A stretch of 64,000 bases of DNA from Chitinophagaceae bacterium (GTDB lineage: Bacteria; Bacteroidota; Bacteroidia; Chitinophagales; Chitinophagaceae). This document shows, piece by piece, positions 36,162-45,287 of this stretch; the first letter of the stretch is position 1, and every line of letters starts with the position of its first letter. The notes under the pieces were generated by a model, which saw nothing but the letters and a program-made list of their open reading frames with translations, was not told the origin of the DNA and did no database searches. Both the position numbers and the translations under genes were made by a program. The DNA is taken from NCBI GenBank assembly GCA_016787065.1, contig JAEUVD010000033.1, forward strand, positions 159,009 through 223,008. Direction: 5' to 3'.

Positions 36162-36927
36162 GTTGTTTAATTCTATTCCATTCCTGATCCATTTCGTCTA
36201 AAGTATAGTCGTTTAATGATTTTCCTTCTCGGGTAAGTTGCGATTCCATTAATTCGAATCGTCGTTTAAATTTCTTATTCGTTCGCTCTAAAGCCGATTC
36301 CGGATCAACCTGCAAGAAGCGCGCTAAATTGATCATAGAGAATAACACATCCCCAAATTCATTTTCAATAGCTACTTGATTGCCGATTTCAATTTCATGT
36401 TGAAGTTCTGCAATCTCCTCTTCCAATTTCGCTTTTACCTGATCTCGAATTTCCCATTCAAAACCAACTTGTTTGGCTTTTTCTTGCATGCGAAGTGCTT
36501 TAATCATAGCAGGTAATCCATCAGGAACACCATGCAAAACCGATTTCTTGCCCTCCTTCAATTTGAGTTGTTCCCAGTTTCGTTTTACATCGTCTTCATT
36601 GTTTACGGTAACATTGCTGTAAATGTGCGGGTGGCGATGTACTAGTTTATTGCAAACTGTTTCAATGACTTCCCCAATTGAAAATTCGTTCTTTTCTTCA
36701 GCAATTTTGGAATAGAAAAAAATATGAAGGAGCAAATCACCAAGTTCCTCTTTCAGATCTTTCCAGTTTTCTTCTAAAATAGCATCACCTAATTCATAAG
36801 TTTCTTCTATGGTGAGTTGTCGAAGTGTTTGAATAGTTTGTTTATGATCCCAAGGGCATTTTTCCCGTAGTTCATCCATCATTAACTTCAATCGTTCAAA
36901 CGACTGGTGAAAAGGTTTATCTTGCAT
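36148..36927 (-). CDS. mazG: Nucleoside triphosphate pyrophosphohydrolase MazG
   Basis: 259 residues, the two-domain MazG form. The first domain has CPWDHKQTIQTL and the metal-binding EExxE...ExxD pattern (EETYELGDAI...EELGDLLL). The second domain repeats it less strictly ('EEEIAELQHEI...EFGDVLFSMINLAR'). It hydrolyses NTPs to NMPs and pyrophosphate, cleaning the nucleotide pool and linked in E. coli to lowering (p)ppGpp. Its 3' end overlaps the start of the giant kinase gene, so they share a transcript. It is divergent from the methyltransferase gene, with 71 bases between. Confidence 0.93.
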   Translation of the reverse strand: MQDKPFHQSFERLKLMMDELREKCPWDHKQTIQTLRQLTIEETYELGDAILEENWKDLKEELGDLLLHIFFYSKIAEEKNEFSIGEVIETVCNKLVHRHPHIYSNVTVNNEDDVKRNWEQLKLKEGKKSVLHGVPDGLPAMIKALRMQEKAKQVGFEWEIRDQVKAKLEEEIAELQHEIEIGNQVAIENEFGDVLFSMINLARFLQVDPESALERTNKKFKRRFELMESQLTREGKSLNDYTLDEMDQEWNRIKQHEKE

Positions 36928-36998
36928 TTACGAGGTCAAAATAACTTTAATTTTTTTTTAATTGAAATAAATTACTCCACAGTATTTTCACCACCGGA

Positions 36999-37943
36999 AT
37001 GACTCACATTAATATTGAACCTTTACGGAATAGAATTCGGAAGAATTTAAAACTGTTAAAACCATGGATTCAGCGAGAGAATGTTAGCTGTTATCGGGTG
37101 TACGACTGGGATATGCCGGAGTTTCCTTGGTGTATTGATTACTATGAAGGGCGCATACATGCTGCTGAATATGCCACCCGACACCCTTTATCGGATGAGG
37201 ATTACCAGTATTGGCTCACGGCTTGTAAGGAAGTTTTTATAGACCTCTTCCAATTAACGGAAGAGCAACTTTATCTTAAATTGAGGGAACGAAAAAAACA
37301 AGGACAGTACGAAAAGGTAAATGACAAGAAGGAATTTTTTACAGTAAAAGAAAATGGATTGTTGTTTCAGGTGAATTTACAAGATTACTTAGACACTGGT
37401 TTGTTTCTCGATCACCGACCACTTAGAAAACAAGTGATGCAAGAAAGTAAGGATAAACATGTGCTCAATTTATTTGCTTATACCGGTTCTTTTTCTGTTT
37501 ATGCTGCTGCCGGAGGTGCTTTTACAACAACAACCGTTGATTTATCGAATACCTATTTGAATTGGGCTAAAGAGAATTTCAAACTAAACCAATTGCCTTT
37601 AGCAAGACATAGTCTTATCAAAGCGGATGTAAAGGAATGGCTGAAACAACCAAGCCACAGGCCTTTCGACATAATTGTTTTAGATCCACCAACGGTTTCA
37701 AAAAGCAAAATGACTAAAACAAATTTTGATGTACAAACAGATCATGTAGCGATGATACAAGATGTGATGCGCCATTTAAGTCGGGATGGGGTACTTTATT
37801 TTTCTACCAATTACCGCGATTTTATTTTAGATGAAACGTTGTTTCAAACCTTCGAGGTAAACAATATTACCCTTCAAACAATCCCGAACGATTTCAGAAA
37901 TAAGAAGATTCATTATTGTTGGAGTATTCGCCATCAACCATAA
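36999..37943 (+). CDS. Class I SAM-dependent rRNA methyltransferase, RlmK/RlmI type
   Basis: 314 residues. The N-terminal part (~1-100) is a small RNA-binding region, followed by 'VKENGLLFQVNLQDYLDTGLFLDHRPLR', a signature of the RlmI/RlmK family. The SAM-binding loop is at ~148-165 (VLNLFAYTGSFSVYAA), and LDPPTVSK holds the catalytic DPP. It corresponds to the C-terminal (RlmK, m7G2069) half of E. coli RlmKL, here as a separate protein without the THUMP/RlmL half. The exact rRNA position is inferred, not shown. Confidence 0.82.
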   Translation: MTHINIEPLRNRIRKNLKLLKPWIQRENVSCYRVYDWDMPEFPWCIDYYEGRIHAAEYATRHPLSDEDYQYWLTACKEVFIDLFQLTEEQLYLKLRERKKQGQYEKVNDKKEFFTVKENGLLFQVNLQDYLDTGLFLDHRPLRKQVMQESKDKHVLNLFAYTGSFSVYAAAGGAFTTTTVDLSNTYLNWAKENFKLNQLPLARHSLIKADVKEWLKQPSHRPFDIIVLDPPTVSKSKMTKTNFDVQTDHVAMIQDVMRHLSRDGVLYFSTNYRDFILDETLFQTFEVNNITLQTIPNDFRNKKIHYCWSIRHQP

Positions 37944-37952
37944 CATAAACGA

Positions 37953-37981
37953 AATAGCCACCGCGGTTAACAGTGGCTATT
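37953..37981. terminator. Hairpin between convergent genes
   Basis: A 9-bp perfect stem (AATAGCCAC / GTGGCTATT) with an 11-base loop between the methyltransferase and the sialidase-like gene. Poor T tracts on both sides make it a weak bidirectional terminator. Confidence 0.45.
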
Positions 37982-38006
37982 CAATTTCGAAACGAAAAGG
38001 ATCGTA

Positions 38007-39815
38007 TTAGTTAGTTTTTTGCAGTTGAATGGACCGCGCAATTCGGAAACCGCTTTCCGTAATTAACTGGAGCATATATTGTCCACTGGCAAATTGTTCA
38101 ACCGGAATAGTAAGATTGCTCATGCCTGCATTTGCGGTATGATTTTCAGAAAGAACTGTTTTGCCATCCATTGAAATAAGTTGTACAGCGTACTTCGTTT
38201 TTTCATTACAGCGTAAATTTAAAGTGAGCGTGTTACTTGCCGGAACCGGATAAACATCATCCAGTTGAAGTGGACTGTTTACAGGGCTCAAATCCTGAAC
38301 ATCGGCAGGCCAAGCTGTGTAGGTACTTACATACATTTTTGGTTTGCCGGTTCCACGTCCGTCACTCCAGATATTATAAATCTTATTGTCGGTGCGAACA
38401 GCATTATAATAATCACCAAACCAAGAACCATTATTCGATGCCGATTTAAAGTTTGTGCTTGCCGTGCTAAGTTTAATTGGAGCCGACCAGTTTTGTCCGT
38501 TATTATCTGAGTTGATAATATAATAATCACCTGTTCGTGTTGCTGTATTAATAGCATAGGCACCAATGGTGATTCTATTACCCGAAGTGCTAACCACCGG
38601 CATCATAACACGCAAGCCGGCTGGGAACAGGGTATTCAAATCTAACGGGGTACTAAACGTTGATCCACCGTTGTTTAACTTACTATAAAAAGATTTGAAA
38701 TTAGAGTCAGGTGTTGCACTATAATCACTCCATACCACATGCACATTATTTGCACCATCCACTTCCATATTGGTAGCACTATTTTCACGGTCATGAATAA
38801 ATCCTGAACCTTGTGTTCCAAAAAGATTTGTACCTGTATAAATAGTGGTAGTAGGTGAAAAGGTATTTCCACCGTCGGTGCTTTTACAATAGATAACTTT
38901 ATTTAAATCTACGTCGGCACCGGTTAGGTGCACGGTTCCGGTGTTATCTACCCGAATATTGTTAAACTGTACTGTGCCAGAACTAGCTTGAATCTTATTT
39001 CCAAAAGCTGTTCCTCCACTATTCAAACGTTTTATGGTTCCTCCCATTAAGGATATGGGTTCAGAGGGGGTATTGAAATAAATAAAAGAACAATATAGCT
39101 GACCACTATGTGATCCACTTGAATTATCAACGGCTAACCATTGCCGGTCATAAAAACCATCACTACCAGGCAACACATCGAAGTCTGGTGAAAATGGGTC
39201 GATGTAAGCGAGACCCACATAACGGTTGTTACCATTTTGGAGATTGAACGTTGCTCCGCCATCGATACTTTTTGCCCAATGCATAGCGGCAATAGCGGTA
39301 TCAAAGGCTTGATTAATGGTTAGATAGATCCATGAGAAATATAGATTATTATTCTTGTCCCATGCAAAAACAGGATCGCCACCACCTATGAATGAATAGC
39401 CCGGAAATTCTGTGGCTAACAAATTGAAGGTATTAAAACTACTTTTAGTCCAACTTGAACCTCCGTTAGAAGAATAATACACCGGATATTCAATAGCGCC
39501 TGCAGCCGTGTTATCCATATAACTCACTACGAGTTGATTTGGGTTATTGGGGTTGATGCAAATTTGTGCTTCTCCTTCTTCATTGCTATTAGCGACGTTG
39601 CTTAGTTTTGTGTCGAAGGCGCGCTTTTTTTCGGTGCTTTCCTTTTTTTTTACATCCTGATTGGAAGTAGTTAAGGGTATTGGTTTGCGCATTTTTTCAC
39701 GCCTGATGCCATCAATAACTTTTTGCTTCGATTTGGTAGCAGCATCGTTTTGTTGTGCATCAGTACTTAGTATGGCAGTGCTACTAAGTAGAATGAGTAA
39801 TAGTAGTTTTTTCAT
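38007..39815 (-). CDS. Secreted sialidase-like (BNR repeat) protein with T9SS type A sorting domain
   Basis: 602 residues. A signal peptide (1-20) is followed by a Lys-rich spacer. From ~75 to 510 the sequence shows Asp-box/BNR turns of a six-bladed propeller: SSNGGSSWT, SIDGGATFN, STDGGNTFS, NSDNNGQNWS. The last ~80 residues are a T9SS type A domain (VYPVPASNTLT to SIQLQKTN). Sialidases need an Arg triad that I could not assign, so it may be a glycan-binding or structural propeller. It is monocistronic. The motif before the ATG (TAAACTTTG, 4 bases away) is a near match to the local promoter, with one extra spacer base. Confidence 0.85.
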   Translation of the reverse strand: MKKLLLLILLSSTAILSTDAQQNDAATKSKQKVIDGIRREKMRKPIPLTTSNQDVKKKESTEKKRAFDTKLSNVANSNEEGEAQICINPNNPNQLVVSYMDNTAAGAIEYPVYYSSNGGSSWTKSSFNTFNLLATEFPGYSFIGGGDPVFAWDKNNNLYFSWIYLTINQAFDTAIAAMHWAKSIDGGATFNLQNGNNRYVGLAYIDPFSPDFDVLPGSDGFYDRQWLAVDNSSGSHSGQLYCSFIYFNTPSEPISLMGGTIKRLNSGGTAFGNKIQASSGTVQFNNIRVDNTGTVHLTGADVDLNKVIYCKSTDGGNTFSPTTTIYTGTNLFGTQGSGFIHDRENSATNMEVDGANNVHVVWSDYSATPDSNFKSFYSKLNNGGSTFSTPLDLNTLFPAGLRVMMPVVSTSGNRITIGAYAINTATRTGDYYIINSDNNGQNWSAPIKLSTASTNFKSASNNGSWFGDYYNAVRTDNKIYNIWSDGRGTGKPKMYVSTYTAWPADVQDLSPVNSPLQLDDVYPVPASNTLTLNLRCNEKTKYAVQLISMDGKTVLSENHTANAGMSNLTIPVEQFASGQYMLQLITESGFRIARSIQLQKTN

Positions 39816-39895
39816 GTTGCAAAGTTTACGAAAACAACGTATTCCTCCGCTAAATATTTTATAAAAGGTCTCTATTCTAGATGAAAAAAGGAAAA

Positions 39896-40486
39896 TTACC
39901 TTTTCAATTTTTCAAAAATCGATTCAGCCCATAAGCGGTAGGCTTTCTCGGAGTAGTGAAGTTTATCGTTTACCAAGTATGATTCATCGTTAGCATGTAT
40001 TCTACTCATGGGCGTAATATCTACATAAATACAACCCATTTGCTCCGTAATTTCTCGGTTGATGGCATTATAAGCATCAATTTCTTTTGAAACTTGTGCT
40101 TTATCTTTTTCTACATTGAAAGGTGTTAATCCCCAATCCGGAATGGATACCACTACCACTTGTTTTGTATTTCCTTTCGCAAATAAAATAGCCATACACA
40201 GTAAAGCATAAAATTGGCCACGGTATTCTTCAACCGTTCTTCCTCGATATTGATTGTTTACGCCAATTAGTAAGGTTACCAAATCATAATCAAAAGAAGG
40301 TTTATCTTTTTCGATGGCATTCATCAATTCATCGGTAGTAAAACCAGTGACGGCAATAAGTTTATCAAGACTTATTTCAAAGCCATGTTGCCTACAAATT
40401 TCGATAAGCTGTGATGGAAAATTAAGGTGGTAAGGAACAGCCTCGCCAATGGTATAACTGTCGCCTAGGGCAAGATATTTCATCAT
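39896..40486 (-). CDS. SGNH/GDSL family hydrolase
   Basis: 196 residues with the four SGNH blocks: GDSYTIGE (nucleophile Ser), a glycine in the second block, IGVNNQYRG (Asn) and DKLHYS (Asp and His) near the C-terminus. Family members hydrolyse esters: lipids, acyl-CoA or acetylated glycans. There is no signal peptide, so it is cytoplasmic. Its start overlaps the preceding lipoprotein gene by four bases (ATGA). It is the third gene of the eno run; 'hydrolase' is as far as the sequence goes. Confidence 0.85.
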   Translation of the reverse strand: MMKYLALGDSYTIGEAVPYHLNFPSQLIEICRQHGFEISLDKLIAVTGFTTDELMNAIEKDKPSFDYDLVTLLIGVNNQYRGRTVEEYRGQFYALLCMAILFAKGNTKQVVVVSIPDWGLTPFNVEKDKAQVSKEIDAYNAINREITEQMGCIYVDITPMSRIHANDESYLVNDKLHYSEKAYRLWAESIFEKLKR

Positions 40487-41031
40487 AGCGGTTTGAAACT
40501 ACTTAATATTTGTTCAACTTCTTTAGCGTATTTCTTTTCATTGCTTTTAACGGTAGTATATGCAAAATTATAACCAACACTATCCCGCATGCAAGTGTAT
40601 CCGTGCACACAATATGCCGTTGTATTATTCTCAAATTGAAAATACCACTCGTTGTAAACCTGATTCCCAAATCGTTGCGTACCTCGGTTTTCAATCGTGA
40701 GATTCGGATTTTTTATACGAAGCTCAGCTATAGCCGATTGATGATAGAGCGAATCGCTAATACGCATAGGTAATACTTCATGATATACCTTCAAATTTTC
40801 TTGATAGCTATCTTCCTGATTCTCCAAAGGCGATAATATGGCCAAAATGGAATTGGGTAAATTAGAATCAGAGGTGAACGAATGAATCCAGGTTTTAGGA
40901 TATTGTAATTCTATTTTTTGTGCGGTGGCATGAACAGTTTGTAGATTATCCGCGGCTTTTTTTTCTTGCACCGTATCAGAATCGGAACAACTTACAACTA
41001 GCAATAAAAGTAGAAAGGGGAAGTACTTCAT
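40483..41031 (-). CDS. Putative lipoprotein of the PsbP/DUF1795-like type
   Basis: 182 residues. The N-terminus MKYFPFLLLLLVVSCSDSD has a clear lipobox (LVVSC), so it is a lipoprotein. The mature part contains 'YPKTWIHSFTS....ILAILSPLEN', a pattern seen in PsbP-like/DUF1795 domains, and ends with a long alternating beta pattern and 'EVEQILSSFKPL'. The function is unknown. It starts immediately after the eno stop with no gap and overlaps the SGNH hydrolase start. Confidence 0.72.
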   Translation of the reverse strand: MKYFPFLLLLLVVSCSDSDTVQEKKAADNLQTVHATAQKIELQYPKTWIHSFTSDSNLPNSILAILSPLENQEDSYQENLKVYHEVLPMRISDSLYHQSAIAELRIKNPNLTIENRGTQRFGNQVYNEWYFQFENNTTAYCVHGYTCMRDSVGYNFAYTTVKSNEKKYAKEVEQILSSFKPL

Positions 41032-42321
41032 TTACTTACCAAATTTCAGGGTTTTCCCTAAATAAAGCGCATCATCGCCAAGTTCTTCTTCAATACGTAA
41101 AAGCTGATTATACTTTGCCATACGATCGCTACGTGAAGCAGAACCGGTTTTAATTTGTCCGCAATTAAGCGCAACCGCCAAATCAGCAATAGTGGCATCT
41201 TCTGTTTCACCACTTCGATGACTCATAATTGTGTTATAACCCGCTTGTTGCGCCATGCTTACGGCATCAATGGTTTCACTTAAACTACCAATTTGATTCA
41301 CTTTTACAAGAAGACCGTTCGCTATTTGTTCTTTAATACCCCGCTCTAAACGAGTTACATTCGTAACAAATAAATCGTCTCCTACTAATTGTACTTTGGA
41401 ACCGATAGCCTCCGTTAACATTTTCCATCCTTTCCAATCATCTTCAGCTAAACCGTCTTCAATCGAAACGATAGGATATTGTCGGCACCAATTCTCCCAA
41501 AACTTCACCAATTCTTCGCTCTTCATTTTCTTGCCAGAAGATTTTTTAAACACATAACATTTTTGTTTTGCATCCCAAAGTTCACTGTTGGCAGCATCCA
41601 TAGCAATTTGAATTTGCGAACCGGCTTTGAAACCTGCTTTTTGAATGGCTAATAATACGGTTTCGATAGCCTCTTCGTTACTTTGAATATCAGGAGCAAA
41701 TCCTCCTTCATCGCCAACATTCGTACTATATCCTTTCGCTTTCAAAACGGATTTCAGTGTATGAAAAATTTCCGTTCCCCAACGAAGTCCTTCGCTAAAT
41801 GATTTGGCACCAACCGGCATAACCATAAATTCCTGAAAATCGATTTTGTTATCCGCATGCGCTCCACCATTCAAAATATTCATCATGGGTACCGGAAGAG
41901 TCCTTGCATTGGTTCCGCCAACATAGCGAAATAAACTCAATCCGCTTTCTTCGGCTGCGGCTTTAGCAACGGCCATACTAACAGCTAAAATGGCATTGGC
42001 GCCTAATTTACTTTTATTAGGTGTTTTATCGAGTTCGAGCATGGTGCGATCAATTAATCGTTGATTTGCAACATCCAAACCAATAAGGGCATTGTGAATG
42101 GTAGAATTTACATTCTTTACTGCTTTAAGCACCGATTTACCTAAATATTGTTTTTTATCACCATCACGTAATTCAACGGCTTCATGAATACCGGTACTCG
42201 CTCCCGAAGGAACAGCAGCGCGGCCCATAGCGCCTTCGTCGGTGAAAACATCTACCTCAACAGTTGGGTTTCCGCGACTATCTAAAATTTGTCTTGCATG
42301 TACGTGGGTAATAAAACTCAT
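41032..42321 (-). CDS. eno: Enolase
   Basis: 429 residues, the normal bacterial length. It interconverts 2-phosphoglycerate and phosphoenolpyruvate in glycolysis. Visible: '[17 protein letters not shown]' at the N-terminus, '[11 protein letters not shown]' and '[10 protein letters not shown]' (Mg2+ ligands), '[17 protein letters not shown]' (catalytic Lys and family signature) and '[10 protein letters not shown]' (loop His/Arg). A promoter element lies 17 bases before the ATG. Two genes of unrelated type, a lipoprotein and an SGNH hydrolase, follow with no gap. Confidence 0.97.
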   Translation of the reverse strand: MSFITHVHARQILDSRGNPTVEVDVFTDEGAMGRAAVPSGASTGIHEAVELRDGDKKQYLGKSVLKAVKNVNSTIHNALIGLDVANQRLIDRTMLELDKTPNKSKLGANAILAVSMAVAKAAAEESGLSLFRYVGGTNARTLPVPMMNILNGGAHADNKIDFQEFMVMPVGAKSFSEGLRWGTEIFHTLKSVLKAKGYSTNVGDEGGFAPDIQSNEEAIETVLLAIQKAGFKAGSQIQIAMDAANSELWDAKQKCYVFKKSSGKKMKSEELVKFWENWCRQYPIVSIEDGLAEDDWKGWKMLTEAIGSKVQLVGDDLFVTNVTRLERGIKEQIANGLLVKVNQIGSLSETIDAVSMAQQAGYNTIMSHRSGETEDATIADLAVALNCGQIKTGSASRSDRMAKYNQLLRIEEELGDDALYLGKTLKFGK

Positions 42322-42338
42322 GGTATAAAAATTTTGCG

Positions 42339-42346
42339 CAAAAGTA
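42339..42346 (-). promoter_or_regulatory. -7 promoter element (TACTTTTG) of eno
   Basis: Minus-strand TACTTTTG fits TAnnTTTG, 17 bases before the ATG at 42321. Confidence 0.6.
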
Positions 42347-42453
42347 ACAAGTAGCAGTTAAAAAATAAACCTTTAATAATGGATTCCAGAATTTGTAACG
42401 TAGCTACACTTTTTTGGTTAAGCGTTTTCGGCACTTGATGGTAAAAACTACAC

Positions 42454-43467
42454 TTAATGCGTTGGCGCTAGAATTAAGTTGAAAAGAAGTGCTCCAATGA
42501 GGGCTATGCCTAAAGCGGTTATATAGGTTGTAAGAATGCCAAGATATTTTAAAATTGTATGACTTAATTTAGAAGGGTAAACTGTTTTAAGCGCAAGAAA
42601 CAAATACAGAAACAAACTGAATAAGCAAAAAACCAACACGATCAAACTTATCATATCTTCAGGAATGAAATAGGTGGTGGTGAAGAATATAAAAAAGATC
42701 AGAAACATGATCACATGAAAATGTAAACTAAAAATGAGATGGTCGAAATAATGTCGTCTTCGATAAAATAAATTAATAATCGAAGCAAATACCGGGAGTA
42801 AAATAAACATTACTTTAGGGAGCGTATTTAGCACAGAAATGATTAAATTAACTTCTAACATTTCCTGATAATTCATGTGTGAATCATTAAACTTTAGTGC
42901 ACGACGATGCACATATCTTACGAAGCCCTTTTCACGATTTTCAGGTGCTAAACGTTGTTGTATACTGTCGTATTCTTTCAACGTAAATACATTGCCATTA
43001 ATAGTATAGCCCATATCCGTAAAGTCGAACATAACATTGTATTGGTAAGGGGTAGCTTTTCGAATGCTGTCTCGTTTTACCAGTACCTGTTCATAGTTTC
43101 GAATATTCTCTTCATTGGTATTATGGAAATCATCAAAACTCATGGTCATCTTTACCATGATTAAGAAAAATACAGCACTCACGAAAAGGTACATTTGTAT
43201 AGGGTTCAGATAGGTTTTTCGTTTCCCTTCAATGTACTCATGTGTTAGTTTACCTGGTTTTAATAGAAGGTTTTTAATCGTGGAAAAAAACTTACCATCG
43301 AAGTGAAAATAATCGGCAGTAAACTCATAGGCTAAATGAAAAAAACTCTCTTTGTTAAGAAACGCTTTTTGTCCGCATTCCGAACAAAATTTACCGGATA
43401 GGGTAGCATTACAATTTAAGCATTGTTGCTCTTTAATAAATTTAGTTCGTTGTTTTTTCTTTTTCAT
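42454..43467 (-). CDS. DUF3667 membrane protein, copy 1
   Basis: 337 residues. The N-terminal zinc ribbon CLNCNATLSGKFCSECGQK (residues ~16-34) is followed by 'DYFHFDGKFFSTIKNLLLKPGKLTHEYIEGKRKTYLNPIQMYLFVS', the hallmark of DUF3667, and then four to five membrane helices. DUF3667 is widespread in Bacteroidota with no established role. The next gene upstream (43483) is a paralogue about 40-50% similar by eye, separated by 15 bases: a tandem duplication in one operon. Confidence 0.88.
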   Translation of the reverse strand: MKKKKQRTKFIKEQQCLNCNATLSGKFCSECGQKAFLNKESFFHLAYEFTADYFHFDGKFFSTIKNLLLKPGKLTHEYIEGKRKTYLNPIQMYLFVSAVFFLIMVKMTMSFDDFHNTNEENIRNYEQVLVKRDSIRKATPYQYNVMFDFTDMGYTINGNVFTLKEYDSIQQRLAPENREKGFVRYVHRRALKFNDSHMNYQEMLEVNLIISVLNTLPKVMFILLPVFASIINLFYRRRHYFDHLIFSLHFHVIMFLIFFIFFTTTYFIPEDMISLIVLVFCLFSLFLYLFLALKTVYPSKLSHTILKYLGILTTYITALGIALIGALLFNLILAPTH

Positions 43468-43482
43468 GTTGAATTCAACGTG

Positions 43483-44481
43483 TTATGCTAATAAATAGCT
43501 TAATAAGAGGAGACCGATACTAAAAAACATTGCAAAGAAACAATACAATATCACAAAACCTATGAACTTGAATACCGTAAGCAACCACGATTCTTTAAAA
43601 ACCTGTTTCATGGCAAGTAGCAGATAAAGCAGATTTACACAGAATATGAAAAATAAAAAATAGGAGCTAATTGTTGTTGAAAAAAAACGTTCGAAAAGAA
43701 AAAAAACAGCCAGAACCAAAAAGCCAACCACGTGATAATGTAAACTGAAAATTATATGTTCAATAAATGGTTTATGATTAAAGAACATCCAAAGGAACAT
43801 AGCGAAAACCGGTAGGAGAAAAAAGAATGATTTAGGTAAAAAAGAAATGAATTTATCTTTGATTCCGTCATCGCCAACATGTCCGTTTCGTAAAAACTCC
43901 TCATTCATTTTCAACATAGAGAGGTTTAATCTTTTTTCAAACCAAGTATCACGACGTAATTCGGTAATAGATGCTTCACAACTGTCGTAATCTGCTTTCG
44001 TGAATACTTTCCCATTAATAACATAACCACCCTCATTTTTATGCATGCCATATTCTTTATGATAGCTATTATGAGCAAAAAAAGAATCTCTAAAGGCCTG
44101 AATTTGGTTATACTCGTGTATTTTTTGTTCGAACGTGAGGTGTTCCACGTCATCGGTTCTATGTATAATTGAACCGAGTAACAAGAAAAAAATGGCACTA
44201 ACGAAAATGTACATTTGAATCGGATGTAAATATGTTTTTCGCTTTCCATCCAAATAGTCTCGGGTTACCTTACCAGGGTTCAAAAACATGGCTTTCGTGG
44301 TATTCAGAAATTTTCCATCGAAATGAAAATAATCTGCAATAAAGTGCCATACCAAATGCCAGAAATGATCTTGTTCTAAACCCGATTTTTGTCCGCAATG
44401 GGCACAAAATGTATCGGTTAGAACGGCATCACAATTTAAACAGCGTGATTCGGCGATAAATTTTCTTTTCTTTCTTTTCAC
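43483..44481 (-). CDS. DUF3667 membrane protein, copy 2
   Basis: 332 residues with the same architecture as its neighbour: zinc ribbon CLNCDAVLTDTFCAHCGQK, the 'DYFHFDGKFLNTTKAMFLNPGKVTRDYLDGKRKTYLHPIQMY' core, a soluble central loop and C-terminal helices. The start is a GTG at 44481, since no ATG precedes the lysine-rich leader, and a promoter element sits 16 bases before it. It is the first gene of the DUF3667 pair. Confidence 0.87.
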   Translation of the reverse strand: MKRKKRKFIAESRCLNCDAVLTDTFCAHCGQKSGLEQDHFWHLVWHFIADYFHFDGKFLNTTKAMFLNPGKVTRDYLDGKRKTYLHPIQMYIFVSAIFFLLLGSIIHRTDDVEHLTFEQKIHEYNQIQAFRDSFFAHNSYHKEYGMHKNEGGYVINGKVFTKADYDSCEASITELRRDTWFEKRLNLSMLKMNEEFLRNGHVGDDGIKDKFISFLPKSFFFLLPVFAMFLWMFFNHKPFIEHIIFSLHYHVVGFLVLAVFFLFERFFSTTISSYFLFFIFCVNLLYLLLAMKQVFKESWLLTVFKFIGFVILYCFFAMFFSIGLLLLSYLLA

Positions 44482-44497
44482 CTTGATAGGAAGGCAA

Positions 44498-44505
44498 CAA
44501 ATCTA
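44498..44505 (-). promoter_or_regulatory. -7 promoter element (TAGATTTG) of the DUF3667 pair
   Basis: Minus-strand TAGATTTG fits TAnnTTTG, 16 bases before the GTG at 44481, and supports that unusual start. Confidence 0.6.
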
Positions 44506-44800
44506 TAGCAATCTAACTTAACCTGTTATGTAACGCAAATTTCTTCTTTGAAAAGAATTTTTTTAGGTTGAAATGGTTTCCCATGCTAAAATTGACATTT
44601 TCATAGAAGGCTGTAAAAAAACAATTTAAATATATTATTTTTTGTATAGTGTTAAAGTGTTGAATCACAGTGTAGTAATTATAATTATCCGGTACTTTTA
44701 GGATGGAAATAACCTATCTACAGCTACTAAATAGCGTTTTATGAAGAGCTTATGGTTTCCGAAATAAACGAATTTCCTTGTTTGTTGTTAAAATAGAAAT

Positions 44801-44828
44801 AGCCTCGGAACTTAAACCGGGGCTTTTT
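44801..44828 (+). terminator. Orphan intrinsic terminator
   Basis: Stem AGCCTCGG / CCGGGGCT (8 bp, one G-T pair), 8-base loop, then TTTTT. No plus-strand gene ends here, so it may end a small RNA or insulate the promoter at 44855. Confidence 0.55.
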
Positions 44829-44854
44829 CCATTAAAAAATCCATATCAAAATAA

Positions 44855-44862
44855 TACCTTTG
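44855..44862 (+). promoter_or_regulatory. -7 promoter element (TACCTTTG) of the 134-residue membrane protein gene
   Basis: TACCTTTG fits TAnnTTTG, 17 bases before the ATG at 44880. Confidence 0.6.
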
Positions 44863-44879
44863 GCCACTAAAAACAAAAC

Positions 44880-45284
44880 ATGCGAAAAGCTATCTTTTTG
44901 TTCATCTTATTATTTCTCCTTCTTTTAAGCGGTTATATCTATTGGTTCTTTTTTAATATTTTTAGTGACGGTTATCGGGAAGGGGTACTATTAAAGTTCT
45001 CCACTAAAGGAAATGTTTTTAAAACTCATGAAGGAATGATACAACCCGAATTGCGTTCTATTCAAGGGGCTATAAATAATACTAACAGCTTTTATTTTTC
45101 AGTTGTGGATGATAGCTTGAAGAAAGAACTCGATGATGCGATTGGTAAGACGATTAAAATACATTACATCCAATATCGTAAGAATCTTCCTTGGCGAGGT
45201 GAAAATTACAATGGGAAAAACCAAGAAAATGGTCAATATATTGTTGATCGTGTTGAGCGAATTACTGCTATTCCTTCGAATTAA
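44880..45284 (+). CDS. Single-pass membrane protein of unknown function, conserved in Bacteroidota
   Basis: 134 residues with one N-terminal membrane helix (~4-28), then a soluble beta-rich domain starting 'SDGYREGVLLKFSTKGNVFKTHEGMIQ'. Proteins with this G.R.G.L.K.S..GN.FKT.EG pattern are common in Bacteroidota and are sometimes labelled '6-phosphogluconate dehydrogenase', which nothing in the sequence supports: there is no Rossmann motif and the length is far too short. The function is unknown. It is monocistronic with its own promoter and is convergent with the RsmI-like gene. Confidence 0.75.
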   Translation: MRKAIFLFILLFLLLLSGYIYWFFFNIFSDGYREGVLLKFSTKGNVFKTHEGMIQPELRSIQGAINNTNSFYFSVVDDSLKKELDDAIGKTIKIHYIQYRKNLPWRGENYNGKNQENGQYIVDRVERITAIPSN

Positions 45285-45287
45285 GTT

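Larger units (their letters stand above)
44506..44879 (+). other. Non-coding gap with an orphan terminator and a promoter
   Basis: About 375 bases between divergent genes. It contains a terminator-like hairpin at 44801-44828 and the promoter of the next gene at 44855. No gene or recognisable RNA was seen in 44506-44800. Confidence 0.5.

Noticed and set aside
44880..45284. 6-phosphogluconate dehydrogenase label for the 134-residue protein
   Set aside because: The protein is far too short and has no nucleotide-binding fold; it is a single-pass membrane protein.
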